Assembly (NCBI GenBank): GCA_003161615.1
Contig: PMOB01000010.1
Location: forward strand, 1 to 64,000
Direction of reading: 5' to 3'
Length of the DNA: 64,000 nt
Origin: Actinomycetota bacterium
GTDB lineage: Bacteria; Actinomycetota; Thermoleophilia; Gaiellales; Gaiellaceae
Shown: piece after piece, positions 14,306 through 23,793 of the stretch
Layout: each line of letters starts with the position of its first letter
Numbering within the stretch: position 1 is the stretch's first letter
Notes under the pieces: generated by a model
Databases searched by the model: none
Told to the model about the DNA's origin: nothing
Seen by the model: the letters and a program-made list of their open reading frames with translations, nothing else
Program-made: the position numbers and the translations under genes

Positions 14306-14725
14306 ATGCTGCCGCCGATGCGCCACTTCACCCCGGAGGAGGCGAACGCGGAGCTCGAGCACGTCCGCCCGCTCGTCGAGCACCTCGTCGCCGGTCGCAC
14401 CGAGCATGTCGAGGCGCTCGAACGGCAGGAGGAGCTCGAGCGGAAGATCCGCGGCAACGGCGGCGGCATCCCGCCCGCCGAGCTCGCCGAGGCGACGGCC
14501 GAGGTCGACGCGATCGCGCGGCGCCTCGCGAAGCTCGTCGACGAGATCAACGGGCACGGCGCGGAGGTCAAGGATCTCGACACCGGCCTGATCGACTTCC
14601 CTGCACTGCGGCAGGGCGAGACGGTCCTCCTCTGCTGGCAGCTCGGCGAGGACGAGATCGGCTTCTGGCATCGCCTCGACGACGGCTTTACCGGCCGCCG
14701 GCCGCTGCCGCTCGACGACGACTGA
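14306..14725 (+). CDS. DUF2203 family protein
   Basis: FTPEEANAELEHVRPLVEHL...VKDLDTGLIDFPALRQGETVLLCWQLGEDEIGFWHRLDDGFTGRRPL. Confidence 0.88.
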   Translation: MLPPMRHFTPEEANAELEHVRPLVEHLVAGRTEHVEALERQEELERKIRGNGGGIPPAELAEATAEVDAIARRLAKLVDEINGHGAEVKDLDTGLIDFPALRQGETVLLCWQLGEDEIGFWHRLDDGFTGRRPLPLDDD

Positions 14726-14759
14726 GGAGTTCGCGGCCGGGTAGCGAACCCGAAGGCGG

Positions 14760-15488
14760 ATGAGCCCGTTCTGGAAACACCTCGTGATCGCCGCGGTGAT
14801 CTTCATCGCGGTCTCGCTCGCGGCGCGCCTCGTCGACTGGTGGCTCGCCCGACGCCCCCTGCCGCCCGAGGCGACGACGCGCTACCGCGTCCTCCGCCGC
14901 ACGATCACCACCGTCTTCCTCGTCGTCGGGCTCTTCTCGGCGCTCCTTGCGATCCCGGAAGTCCGCGCCGTCGCCGGTGGCCTGCTCGCCTCCTCCGCCC
15001 TGCTCGGGATCATCGTCGGCTTCGCTTCGCAGCGGACGCTCGGCAACGTCGTCGCGGGACTCCTGATCGCGTTCGCGCAGCCGGTGCGGATCGGCGATCG
15101 CGTCGAGTACAACGGCGTGGACGGCGTGATCGAGGAGATCGGCCTGAGCTACACGTTCATCCGCACCCTCGACCGCCGGCGGCTCGTCGTTCCGAACGAG
15201 AAGCTCGCCTCCGATCCGATCGTCAACGCCTCGATCCGCAGCCGGGAGACGTTCGCCGAGGTGTCGGTGCCTTTGCCGCTTTCGACCGATGTCGGCGCAG
15301 CGCTCGACGCCTTGCGGCAGGACGTCGCGGACGAGCGCGACTCCGACGTCTACCTCGACTCACTTGACGGGACAGCGACCGTGATCGTCCGCGCCGCAGC
15401 GCCGGACGAGCTCAGCGCCGAGCGGCTCGAGCGCGACCTGCGCCTGCGCGCCCACCGCCGGCTGCGCGAGCTCGGCGTCTGGGCGTGA
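14760..15488 (+). CDS. Mechanosensitive ion channel (MscS family)
   Basis: LLIAFAQPVRIGDRVEYNGVDGVIEEIGLSYTFIRTLDRRRLVVPNEKLASDPIVN. Confidence 0.9.
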   Translation: MSPFWKHLVIAAVIFIAVSLAARLVDWWLARRPLPPEATTRYRVLRRTITTVFLVVGLFSALLAIPEVRAVAGGLLASSALLGIIVGFASQRTLGNVVAGLLIAFAQPVRIGDRVEYNGVDGVIEEIGLSYTFIRTLDRRRLVVPNEKLASDPIVNASIRSRETFAEVSVPLPLSTDVGAALDALRQDVADERDSDVYLDSLDGTATVIVRAAAPDELSAERLERDLRLRAHRRLRELGVWA

Positions 15489-17419
15489 GCCCGAAGCAGC
15501 GGCGGAAGCCCCCGCGGAAGACCCGGCGCCTGCGGCGCTTCCTCCTCATCGCTGCCGTTCTTGTCGTGCTGGCACTCGCAGGCACGGTGGCCTACGGGCT
15601 CAACGTCTACTACGGCGCGAGCTGCGACCTCAGTGCGCTCAAGCCCGTTCCGCAGGGGAACAGCTCCCGCGTCTACGGCGTAAACGGGAGCCTGATCGGC
15701 GTACTCCCCGCGGTCGAGAACCGCACGGCTGTGGCGCGAGGCGAGATCAGCCCGTGGCTGCCGAAGGCGACCGTGGCGATCGAGGATCGGCGCTTCTACC
15801 AGGAGGGCGGGATCGACCCGATCGGGATCCTGCGCGCGTTCGTCGACGACCTCTGGGCCGGCCACATCGTCGAGGGCGGCTCGACGATCACGCAGGAGCT
15901 CGTCCGCAACCTCTACCTCTCGCGCGAGCAGACGGTGCAGCGGAAGGTCGTCGAGGCGTGCCTCGCGATCAAGCTCGCGCGGGCGTGGTCGAAGGACAGG
16001 ATCCTCGGGGCGTACCTCAACGACGTCTACTACGGCGCGCACGCGTACGGGATCGAGGCGGCCGCCGAGACGTACTTCTCCGTCCCCGCGAGCAAGCTGA
16101 CACTCGAGGAGGCGGCGGTCCTTGCCGGGCTGCCGCAGGCGCCGTCGTTCTACGACCCGCTCAGCAATCCGCGCGCCGCGCTCGCTCGCCGAGACGAGGT
16201 GCTGCGCGCGCTGCGAGCGAGCGGGTACATCACGCAGTCGCAGTACGACACTGCGGTGCGCGACCGGAGCCTCCACCTCCGCCCGAGCCCGGTCTACGGC
16301 GGGAGCGATGAGCCGTACTTCCTCAGCTACGTCGAGGACGAGCTGCAGCGGCAGTACGGCGCCGCGACGGTGCGGGCGGGCGGGCTGAGGATCTACACGA
16401 CGATCGAGCCGCGCCTGCAACAGGCGGCGGTCGCGGCCCTTTCGCACGTCGTCTACGCGAAGCAGGATCCGGCCGGCGCGATCGTCTCCCTCGATCCGGC
16501 CACGGGCGCCGTCCGCGTCATGGCCGCCGTGACGCCGGGCACGCAGGCGAACACGTTCAACCTCGTCACGAGCTCCCAGCGGCAGGCCGGCTCGACCTTC
16601 AAGCCGATCGTCCTCGCCGCCGCGGTCGAGCGCGGCATGAACCCCTGGGCGACGCGCTACGACTCGGCGCCGTTCTACTACCCGCCGCTCCAGTGGCACG
16701 TCACGACCTACGACGGGACGTACGCCGGGCCGGAGACTGTCGCCGCCGCGACGCTCCATTCCGACAACACCGTCTTTGCGCGGCTCGCACTCGACGTCGG
16801 CTCAGGCGCGATCGTCTCGATGGCGCAGGCGCTGGGAGTGAAGACGCCGCTGCAGCCGACGCCGTCCCTCGCGCTCGGCTCGGAGGCCGTGACGCCGCTC
16901 GACATGGCCACCGTCTACGCGACGCTTGCCGCCGGCGGCGTTCGTGCCGAACCGTTCGCGGTGCGGCGGGTCGTCTTTCCCGACGGCAAGGTCGACCCCG
17001 GGGGACGGCCGCAGCTGACGCGCGTGCTGCCCGATTGGGTGGCGGCGACGGTGACGCGCGTCCTCGAGCAGAACATGCTGCACGGGACGGGAGTCGGTGC
17101 GCATGTCCCCGGCCGCGCTGACGCCGGCAAGACCGGAACGACGGACAACTACGCCGACGCCTGGTTCTGCGGCTATACGCCCTCGCTCGAGGCGACGGTC
17201 TGGATCGGCTATCCGCAGGGCGAGACCCCGATGCTCGACGTGCACGGCGCCGCCGTCTCCGGGCCGACGCTGCCGGCGACCGCGTGGCGGCTGTTCATGG
17301 AGAAGGCGCTCGCCGGAACATCCGGCGGCGGCTTCCTGCGACCCACGACCGCCGCGCAGTTCCAGCCCTGGGCCCGCCGGTACGCCTACACCGCGACTAC
17401 GTCGTCGTCGCAGCCGTAG
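15485..17419 (+). CDS. Class A penicillin-binding protein (transglycosylase/transpeptidase)
   Basis: ATVAIEDRRFYQEGGIDPIGILRAF; EGGSTITQELVRNLYL; RQAGSTFKPIVLAAAVE; AGKTGTTDNYADAWFCGY. Confidence 0.95.
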   Translation: MSPKQRRKPPRKTRRLRRFLLIAAVLVVLALAGTVAYGLNVYYGASCDLSALKPVPQGNSSRVYGVNGSLIGVLPAVENRTAVARGEISPWLPKATVAIEDRRFYQEGGIDPIGILRAFVDDLWAGHIVEGGSTITQELVRNLYLSREQTVQRKVVEACLAIKLARAWSKDRILGAYLNDVYYGAHAYGIEAAAETYFSVPASKLTLEEAAVLAGLPQAPSFYDPLSNPRAALARRDEVLRALRASGYITQSQYDTAVRDRSLHLRPSPVYGGSDEPYFLSYVEDELQRQYGAATVRAGGLRIYTTIEPRLQQAAVAALSHVVYAKQDPAGAIVSLDPATGAVRVMAAVTPGTQANTFNLVTSSQRQAGSTFKPIVLAAAVERGMNPWATRYDSAPFYYPPLQWHVTTYDGTYAGPETVAAATLHSDNTVFARLALDVGSGAIVSMAQALGVKTPLQPTPSLALGSEAVTPLDMATVYATLAAGGVRAEPFAVRRVVFPDGKVDPGGRPQLTRVLPDWVAATVTRVLEQNMLHGTGVGAHVPGRADAGKTGTTDNYADAWFCGYTPSLEATVWIGYPQGETPMLDVHGAAVSGPTLPATAWRLFMEKALAGTSGGGFLRPTTAAQFQPWARRYAYTATTSSSQP

Positions 17420-18656
17420 TCGTAGTCGTCGCGGTTGTCGTGGGTGTGGTCGTCGTGGTCGGGGCCGTGGTCGTCCCCTGAGTCGTCGTCGGCGTGGTGG
17501 TCGTCGTTCTCGCGGTCGTCGTTCGCGCGGTCGTCGTTCGCGTGGTTGTCGTTCGCGCGCGGGTGCTCGTCGTCGGGCTGGTGGTCGAGGAATGCGTGCT
17601 CGTCGCGGCCGTCGTCTTGTGCGACGTGGTCGTCCGGTGATGCTGGGTGCTTCCGCTGCCCGCGGCGGAGACGACTCCTGCGGGCGCAGTCGCAGGCGGT
17701 CGCGTCACCGCCCAGGCGAGCACGCCGCCCAGGCCGGCGAGGAGAAGCAGCGCGAGGGCGACCGCGACCGCGCCGCGCCGCGACACTCGCCCGGGTTCTC
17801 GCGCCACCGCGGGGAGCACGGCGGTCTGCTGCGTCTCCTCTGCGTCCGCCACGACGACAGGGGCGAGCCCGAGGGCCGCGAGCACGGCGGCCCCGTCGGC
17901 AGGTCGCGCGGCGGGGTCCTTCTGGAGGGCTGCGTTCGTCAGCGCGGCGAGCTCCGGCGGCGCGTTGGGGTTGATCTCCTCCACCGCCGGCGCCGGCTGG
18001 TCTCGGTGCATCTCGAGCAGGGCGAGCGCGCCGTCCGCGTTGAACGGGAGCGCCCCCGTCAGCATCCGGAACAGGATCACGCCGAGCGCGTAGACGTCGC
18101 TTGCGGGAGTGGCCGGCTCGCCCGAGGCCTGCTCGGGAGAGATGTAGGCGGCAGTGCCCAGCACGGTCCCCGCCTCGGTCAGCGTGCCGTAGCCCTCCGC
18201 CGCGCGCGCGAGCCCGAAGTCGGCGAGCTTCGGCCGCCCCTCGTCGTCGAACAGGACGTTGGCCGGCTTGAGGTCTCGGTGGACCATGCCGCGCTCATGC
18301 AGGTGCGCGAGCCCGGCCGCAACGCCGCGCGCATACCCCGCCGCTTCCTCGGGAGGGAGCGCGCCGTGGCCGAGCCGGTCCTCGAGCGTCCCGCCGTGTA
18401 GCCACTCGAGCGCGATGAAGGGGCCGGCCGCGGCCTCGCCGTAGTCGTAGACCCGCATCACGTTCTCGTGGCCCAGCGAGGCGATTGCCCGGGCCTCCCG
18501 CTGGAAGCGCTCGAGGTCGGCGGCCGGCGCGAGGATCTTCAGCGCGACTGTGCGGTCGAGCGTGCTGTCGTGGGCGCGCCAGACCTCCGACATCGGCCCG
18601 CGGCCCGCCAGCTCCTCCAGCCGGTAGCGACCGGCGACCTCGTCTCCGGGGGTCAC
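17397..18656 (-). CDS. Serine/threonine protein kinase with C-terminal TM and Thr-rich tail
   Basis: YRLEELAGRGPMSEVWRAHDSTLDRTVALKIL; MVHRDLKPANVLFDDEGRPKLADFGLAR; C-terminal ~85 aa mostly Thr. Confidence 0.94.
   Translation of the reverse strand: MTPGDEVAGRYRLEELAGRGPMSEVWRAHDSTLDRTVALKILAPAADLERFQREARAIASLGHENVMRVYDYGEAAAGPFIALEWLHGGTLEDRLGHGALPPEEAAGYARGVAAGLAHLHERGMVHRDLKPANVLFDDEGRPKLADFGLARAAEGYGTLTEAGTVLGTAAYISPEQASGEPATPASDVYALGVILFRMLTGALPFNADGALALLEMHRDQPAPAVEEINPNAPPELAALTNAALQKDPAARPADGAAVLAALGLAPVVVADAEETQQTAVLPAVAREPGRVSRRGAVAVALALLLLAGLGGVLAWAVTRPPATAPAGVVSAAGSGSTQHHRTTTSHKTTAATSTHSSTTSPTTSTRARTTTTRTTTARTTTARTTTTTPTTTQGTTTAPTTTTTPTTTATTTTTAATTT
17400..17640 (-). repeat. Low-complexity ACN (Thr) codon tract at kinase 3' end
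   Basis: TTTTRTTTARTTTARTTTTTPTTTQGTTTAPTTTTTPTTTATTTTTAATTT. Confidence 0.8.
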
Positions 18657-18674
18657 AACTACGGTATACCCGCC

Positions 18675-19874
18675 GTGGCTTCGTTACTCACGTTCGAGGA
18701 GGCGCAGGAGCGCGTGCTGGCGCTCGCGCGGCCGCTGCCGGCGGAAGACGTCGCCATCGCGCTGGCCGCGGGCCGCGTCACCGCGGCGGACGCCCGCTCG
18801 CTCGTGGACCTGCCGCCGTTCGCCAGCTCGGCCATGGACGGATACGCCGTGCGTTCGGCCGACGTTCCCGGTTCGCTCCGCGTCGCCGGAGAGTCGGCGG
18901 CCGGACGGCCGTTCGACGGAGAGGTCGGGCCGGGCGAGGCGGTTGCCATCTCGACCGGAGCGGTCGTTCCTGCCGGCGCGGATGCCGTCATCCCCGTCGA
19001 GTATGTTGACAAGACAGACAACGGTATCGAGGTTGGAGGAGGACTCTCGCCCGGCGCGAGCGTGCGGCCGCGCGGCGGTGACACGGCGGCGGGAGACGTC
19101 GTGGTCCCGGCCGGAGCCCGGCTCGACGCCGCGCGCCTTGCTGCGCTCGCCGCGGCCGGCGTCGCCTCTCTCGCCTGCGCTCGCCGTCCCCGAGTGGCCG
19201 TCCTTGTTACCGGAAGCGAGCTCGTCCAGCCCGGCGAACCTCTGCAGCCGGGCCAGATTTACGAGGCGAACGCGCTGATGCTCGCCACGGCGCTCGCGCT
19301 CGCCGGCGCGGAAGTCACGACCGAGCCGGCGGTTCCGGACGACGAGTCGGCTCTGCGGGAGGCGCTGGAGCGCGGCCTCGCGGCCGACGTCCTCGTCACC
19401 TCCGGCGGCGTCTCGGTCGGCGAGCACGACCTCGTCCGCGCGGTGGAGGCGGAGCTCGGCGTCGAGGAGATCTTCTGGCGCGTCGCGATCAAACCGGGCA
19501 AGCCCGTTTCCTTCGCCAGGCGCGGCGACACGCTCGTCTTCGGCCTACCGGGCAATCCCGTCTCCGCACTCGTCGGCTCGGAGCTCTTCGTCAAGCCGGC
19601 TCTTCGCGCGCTGCAAGGGATCACCGAGCCGCTGCCGCGGTTCGAGCCCGGGCGCACTGCGGCGGCCCTGCGGCGCAACGCCGAGCGCGACGAGTTCGTC
19701 CGCGCCCGTTCGCGTGTGGACGCCGACGCCGTCGTGCTCGAGCCGATTCTCGGCCAGGAGTCGCACATGATCGCCCGCGCCGCCGCCGCCGACGCACTCG
19801 TCCACGTTCCACGTGGAAACGGCGAGGTCGCGGCGGGAGCGGTCGTCTTCTGGTTGCGTCTCGGCGCCGCCTGA
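18675..19874 (+). CDS. moeA: Molybdopterin molybdenumtransferase MoeA
   Basis: FASSAMDGYAVRSADV; ISTGAVVPAGADAVIPVEYV; VTSGGVSVGEHDLVRAV; VFGLPGNPVSALVGSELFVKPALRALQG. Confidence 0.96.
   Translation: MASLLTFEEAQERVLALARPLPAEDVAIALAAGRVTAADARSLVDLPPFASSAMDGYAVRSADVPGSLRVAGESAAGRPFDGEVGPGEAVAISTGAVVPAGADAVIPVEYVDKTDNGIEVGGGLSPGASVRPRGGDTAAGDVVVPAGARLDAARLAALAAAGVASLACARRPRVAVLVTGSELVQPGEPLQPGQIYEANALMLATALALAGAEVTTEPAVPDDESALREALERGLAADVLVTSGGVSVGEHDLVRAVEAELGVEEIFWRVAIKPGKPVSFARRGDTLVFGLPGNPVSALVGSELFVKPALRALQGITEPLPRFEPGRTAAALRRNAERDEFVRARSRVDADAVVLEPILGQESHMIARAAAADALVHVPRGNGEVAAGAVVFWLRLGAA
19806..19820 (+). promoter_or_regulatory. Candidate parS-like site
   Basis: GTTCCACGTGGAAAC, 12-bp perfect palindrome TTCCACGTGGAA, resembles TGTTNCACGTGAAACA. 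Confidence 0.5.
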
Positions 19875-19880
19875 GCGGCC

Positions 19881-21731
19881 CTACTGCACGGCGCGCTTCG
19901 CCTCGGCGTCGAGCGTCCGCTGCCGCTGTGCGATCAAGAGCATGCGGAGCAATTCGCGGATCGGACCGCGGCGAGACCGCTCTCGCGGCCCCGGATACGG
20001 CGCATAGCGGTTCGCGGCGAGCGCGAAGAGTTGTCCGGCCGCGGCGAGCCAGGCGAGCGAGATCACCAGCAGCGTTCGCGGCGCGTAGCCGACGGCGAAT
20101 AGTCGCGCGATGTACCACGGCGCGTCCCAGCCAAGCCCGTAGTGCGTCGCGAACGTCCAGACGAGATACGCAGGCCCGGCGAAGCCGGCCAGCAGAACCG
20201 CCGCGCGGGCGAGTGGCGGCCGGGTCTGGAGTTGCGGCAGCCAGAGCCAGAAGTGCAGGCACGGCAGGAGGAAGATGAGCGCGAACGGATTCGTCGCGGC
20301 GACGAGGAGGCCGACCACCGCCAGCGCGAGCAGTGCACCCGCGTGCCCCGCGAGCTGCTCCTCCATCCGGATCGGCCGGCGTGGCAGGAGACGGTCGCGC
20401 GTCACGAGCCAGCCGATTGCCGCGAGGAGACCGAGGACGACCATCGTGCCGGCCGGCCAGCTGATGCCATTGAGCGTGGGTGGCCGCGAGCCGCCGCTCC
20501 CCCAGAAGCCCGCGGCGTCGAAGACGAGGAAGAGCACGCCGACCCAGATCCAGAAGGCCAGCCGGCTGCGATAGCTGCGCAGCGCGGGTGAAATGCGGAT
20601 CCGGCGGCGCCGGCAGCGCGCGAACAGGTCGACGGCCGCGGCGATGAACGGCAGGAGCATGGCGATGAGGGCGATCTCGATCGCCCAGCCGCGTACGAGC
20701 CGCTGGCCGAGAAACACGTAGCTGGAAGGCCCCTGCGCGAGCGAGACCCCTTCCTCCATCGCGTCCACCGTGTCCTGCGTCGCAAGTCCAATCTCGCCGA
20801 GGTGCGTCACGTTCAGCTGCGCGTGGCCCGTTTCCGCCGGCGGTCGCGGCCCGCCGGTCGTGATCGTGACGGCGGGGATGCCGCGGCTGACGAACGGCGC
20901 CTGTTCGTAGGCGCTGAAGGGAAAGCCGAGCCCGAGGAGTTGCTCGAGGCCGCTCGGCCGGGACGGATTCCCGCCTCCTTCGTGCGCGAGCGCCGCCCGT
21001 AGCGTCTCGAGCAGGCCGGGTGCGGGCGAACGGGCGCTGTCACCGGAGAATTCGAGCCGCGGCAGCCCGGTTCCGGCGATCGAATCGAGGTTGATCACGG
21101 CGAGCGCGTCGTGGGTCTGCGCCTCGGCTGCGAAATGCGCCGCGCCGAGCTCGCCTTCCTCCGCACCGTCCGTCGAGACGAAGACGAGGGAGTACGGGAG
21201 CGAGGCGCGCTGTGCGACGGCGGTGGGCGCGTACGAGCGCGCGAGCTCGATGAGCGCGGCAGTTCCCGACGCGTTGTCGTCGAGCCCGCTGCCGTTGCCG
21301 CTGTCGTCTCGGTGCGCCATGACGACGATCTCGTGCGTCGAGAGGCCGGTCTTCTCCGCGACGAGGTCGGTGAGGGTGGTGCGCCGGCCGTCGACGATGG
21401 CGGTGAACGTGTCGGGAGTGACGCGGAAGCCGTACGGCGCAAGCTGCTGGGAGAACCATGTCGCAGCGCCCTGCGCGCCCACGGTGCCGGGAACGCGGTC
21501 CGGATAGCGGGACGCGAGCTCGGCCGCGAGCGTCGACGCCGCGCTGCGGTCGAAGGCGGGCGGGAGGCCGGGCAGCTGCAGAGGTGCGGGCCGCGAGACG
21601 CTGAACGCGAGCAGCAGGAGCGGGAGGCCGACGAGCAGCCATGTTCCCCGGTAGAGCCGTCCGTTGACGGGGCGCTCGAGCGATCCCGGCCGCGGCCGTC
21701 TGCGCTCGGGTGCGGGCGAGGCGGCCGTCAT
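19881..21731 (-). CDS. M28 family peptidase with C-terminal membrane region
   Basis: EIVVMAHRDDSGNGSGLDDNASGTAALIELARS; LVFVSTDGAEEGELGAAHFA; multiple TM stretches. Confidence 0.9.
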   Translation of the reverse strand: MTAASPAPERRRPRPGSLERPVNGRLYRGTWLLVGLPLLLLAFSVSRPAPLQLPGLPPAFDRSAASTLAAELASRYPDRVPGTVGAQGAATWFSQQLAPYGFRVTPDTFTAIVDGRRTTLTDLVAEKTGLSTHEIVVMAHRDDSGNGSGLDDNASGTAALIELARSYAPTAVAQRASLPYSLVFVSTDGAEEGELGAAHFAAEAQTHDALAVINLDSIAGTGLPRLEFSGDSARSPAPGLLETLRAALAHEGGGNPSRPSGLEQLLGLGFPFSAYEQAPFVSRGIPAVTITTGGPRPPAETGHAQLNVTHLGEIGLATQDTVDAMEEGVSLAQGPSSYVFLGQRLVRGWAIEIALIAMLLPFIAAAVDLFARCRRRRIRISPALRSYRSRLAFWIWVGVLFLVFDAAGFWGSGGSRPPTLNGISWPAGTMVVLGLLAAIGWLVTRDRLLPRRPIRMEEQLAGHAGALLALAVVGLLVAATNPFALIFLLPCLHFWLWLPQLQTRPPLARAAVLLAGFAGPAYLVWTFATHYGLGWDAPWYIARLFAVGYAPRTLLVISLAWLAAAGQLFALAANRYAPYPGPRERSRRGPIRELLRMLLIAQRQRTLDAEAKRAVQ

Positions 21732-21757
21732 ACGAGGGCCAGTCTAGGAGGGCGACC

Positions 21758-21773
21758 GTTTCCCCGTGGAAAC
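21758..21773 (+). promoter_or_regulatory. Second candidate parS-like site
   Basis: GTTTCCCCGTGGAAAC; right half GTGGAAAC identical to that of 19806-19820. Confidence 0.4.
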
Positions 21774-21898
21774 GACGGTGTTAGAGCGGGCGTCGGGATG
21801 GGAAGGCCCGTTTACGAGCAGTAAGGCCGGAGGCGACTGGTAGAAATCGCCAGGTTTAGAACCTCGAATCTGCGGAAAAGAGGAGTAGTGGCGGGCGC

Positions 21899-22360
21899 AT
21901 GAGCGAGGCGACATTGGCAGAGACAGCGGGCGAGGAGGTCGAGGGGATCAGAACGATCCGCCTTCGGATCCCCGCGCGCGCGGAGTACATCGCGCTCGCA
22001 CGACTCGTGCTCAGCGGCCTCGCGGATATCGCCGGTCTCTCCGACGAAGGGCTGGCCGACCTCAAGCTTGCGTTGACCGAGGCGGTCTCGAACTCCGTGC
22101 GCCACGCCTATCCCGACGACAGCGGCTTCGTCTCGATCTCCTACGAGCTGACCGCCACGACGCTCGGGATCGAGGTCGTGGACGATGGCGCCGGCTTCGA
22201 CCCGGAGCGGCCGCCGCCGCTCGAAGGGGAGGAGCTGAGCGAGGGCGGTCTCGGCATCGCGATCATACGGACGATCGCCGACGAGTTCGAGATCCACTCG
22301 CAGCCCGGTGCTCGCGGCTCGAGACTCCGCTTCGTGAAGCGCCTCGAGCGCTCGGCGTAG
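21899..22360 (+). CDS. RsbW-like anti-sigma factor/HATPase_c serine kinase
   Basis: DLKLALTEAVSNSVRHAYPDD...GIEVVDDGAGFDPE...GGLGIAIIRTIADEFEI. Confidence 0.88.
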   Translation: MSEATLAETAGEEVEGIRTIRLRIPARAEYIALARLVLSGLADIAGLSDEGLADLKLALTEAVSNSVRHAYPDDSGFVSISYELTATTLGIEVVDDGAGFDPERPPPLEGEELSEGGLGIAIIRTIADEFEIHSQPGARGSRLRFVKRLERSA

Positions 22361-22368
22361 TAGTCTCG

Positions 22369-23793
22369 TTGTCGGATCGGACAACGGCCCGTCGCAAGCT
22401 TCTTGTCGTCGCCAATCGCGCGCCCGTCACGTACGAGGGCGGCACTGCGCGGCGCGGCGGAGGCGGGCTCGTAACCGCTCTCTCCGGGCTCATCGCCCAT
22501 CACGACGTGACGTGGGTGGCGAGCGCGATGAGCGACGGAGATCGCGCTGTCGCAGCCGAGCACGACGGCTCCTTCGAGGAGACGACGCGCGACGGAGCCA
22601 CGTACCGGCTGCGGCTCGTGGTCCACGATTCTGCTGCATATGACCGCTTTTACAACGTCGTCGCGAATCCGGCGCTGTGGTTTCTCCAGCACTACCTCTG
22701 GGATCTCGCGCCCGAGCTCGGGCCGGAGTTTCTCGCTGCGTGGGACGAGGGGTACGTGCCCGTGAACGAGGCGTTCGCCGCGGCGACCCTGGAGGAGCTC
22801 GACCGCGAGCCCGAGGCGGCCGTCCTCTTCCACGACTACCACCTCTATCTCGCTCCGCGGCTTCTGCGGGAAGCGAGGCCGGACGTCGTCAGCTCCCACT
22901 TCATCCACATTCCGTGGCCGGAGCCGGACTACTGGGACGCCTTGCCGGCAGAGCTCCGCGTCGCGATCCACGAAGGGCTGCTCGCGAACGACATCGTCGG
23001 CTTCCACACGGAGCGGTGGCGCGACGCCTTCCTTGCCTGCGCCGATCGCTTCGTGCCTGAGCGCCGCGGTCGGGTGACGCGAGTGGTTGCGCATCCGATC
23101 GGAGTCGACGCCGACGAGTTCGAGCGGTTGCGGGACGACCCGGAGGTTCTCGAGCGCGAGGCGGCGCTCATCGCCCGCAGGCCCGAGCAGCTGATCGTTC
23201 GCGTCGATCGCATCGACCCTTCAAAGAACATCGTGCGCGGCTTCGAGGCGTTCGGGCTGCTTCTCTCCGAGCACCCTGAGCTGCACGGCCGGGTCGGGAT
23301 GATGGCCCTGCTCGCGCCGTCGCGGCAAGACATTCCGGAGTACGCGGAATACGCCGCCGCCGTCGAGCGGGCCGCCGCCGAGGTGAACGAGCGCTTCGGC
23401 CGGGACGGCTGGACGCCGGTCGAGCTCGACGTCGCCGACGATTTCCCGCGCTCGCTCGCGGGCTACAAGCAGTTCGACGTCCTCTATGTCAATCCGGTCT
23501 TCGACGGGCTCAATCTCGTGGCGAAGGAGGCCTTCCTCCTCAACGAGCGCGACGGCGTGCTCGTCCTCTCGGAGAACGCCGGCGCGCACGAGGAGCTCGG
23601 CGAGTGGGCGCTCACCGTGGACCCGTTCGACGTCTCGGGACAGGCCGGGGCGCTGTACGAGGCGCTCGTGCTGCCGGCCGACGAGCGACGCCGCCGGGCT
23701 GAGGCGATCCGCGCCCACGTCCGCGCGCACGACATCCGCGAATGGATCTCGGCGCAGCTGAGTGATCTCGACGCCGTACGATCAGGGGAATGA
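22369..23793 (+). CDS. otsA: Alpha,alpha-trehalose-phosphate synthase (GT20)
   Basis: LLVVANRAPVTYEGG; GLVTALSGLI; VLFHDYHLYLAPRLLRE; HIPWPEPDYW; RVDRIDPSKNIVRGFEAF; LVAKEAFLLN. Confidence 0.9.
   Translation: MSDRTTARRKLLVVANRAPVTYEGGTARRGGGGLVTALSGLIAHHDVTWVASAMSDGDRAVAAEHDGSFEETTRDGATYRLRLVVHDSAAYDRFYNVVANPALWFLQHYLWDLAPELGPEFLAAWDEGYVPVNEAFAAATLEELDREPEAAVLFHDYHLYLAPRLLREARPDVVSSHFIHIPWPEPDYWDALPAELRVAIHEGLLANDIVGFHTERWRDAFLACADRFVPERRGRVTRVVAHPIGVDADEFERLRDDPEVLEREAALIARRPEQLIVRVDRIDPSKNIVRGFEAFGLLLSEHPELHGRVGMMALLAPSRQDIPEYAEYAAAVERAAAEVNERFGRDGWTPVELDVADDFPRSLAGYKQFDVLYVNPVFDGLNLVAKEAFLLNERDGVLVLSENAGAHEELGEWALTVDPFDVSGQAGALYEALVLPADERRRRAEAIRAHVRAHDIREWISAQLSDLDAVRSGE

Noticed and set aside
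13067-14806. 579-aa minus ORF over BFN, CPBP and DUF2203 genes
   Set aside because: Crosses three well-supported genes in a non-coding frame
17400-17640. Possible tandem-repeat/CRISPR-like array
   Set aside because: Irregular ACN codon repeats encoding poly-Thr, no conserved repeat-spacer structure
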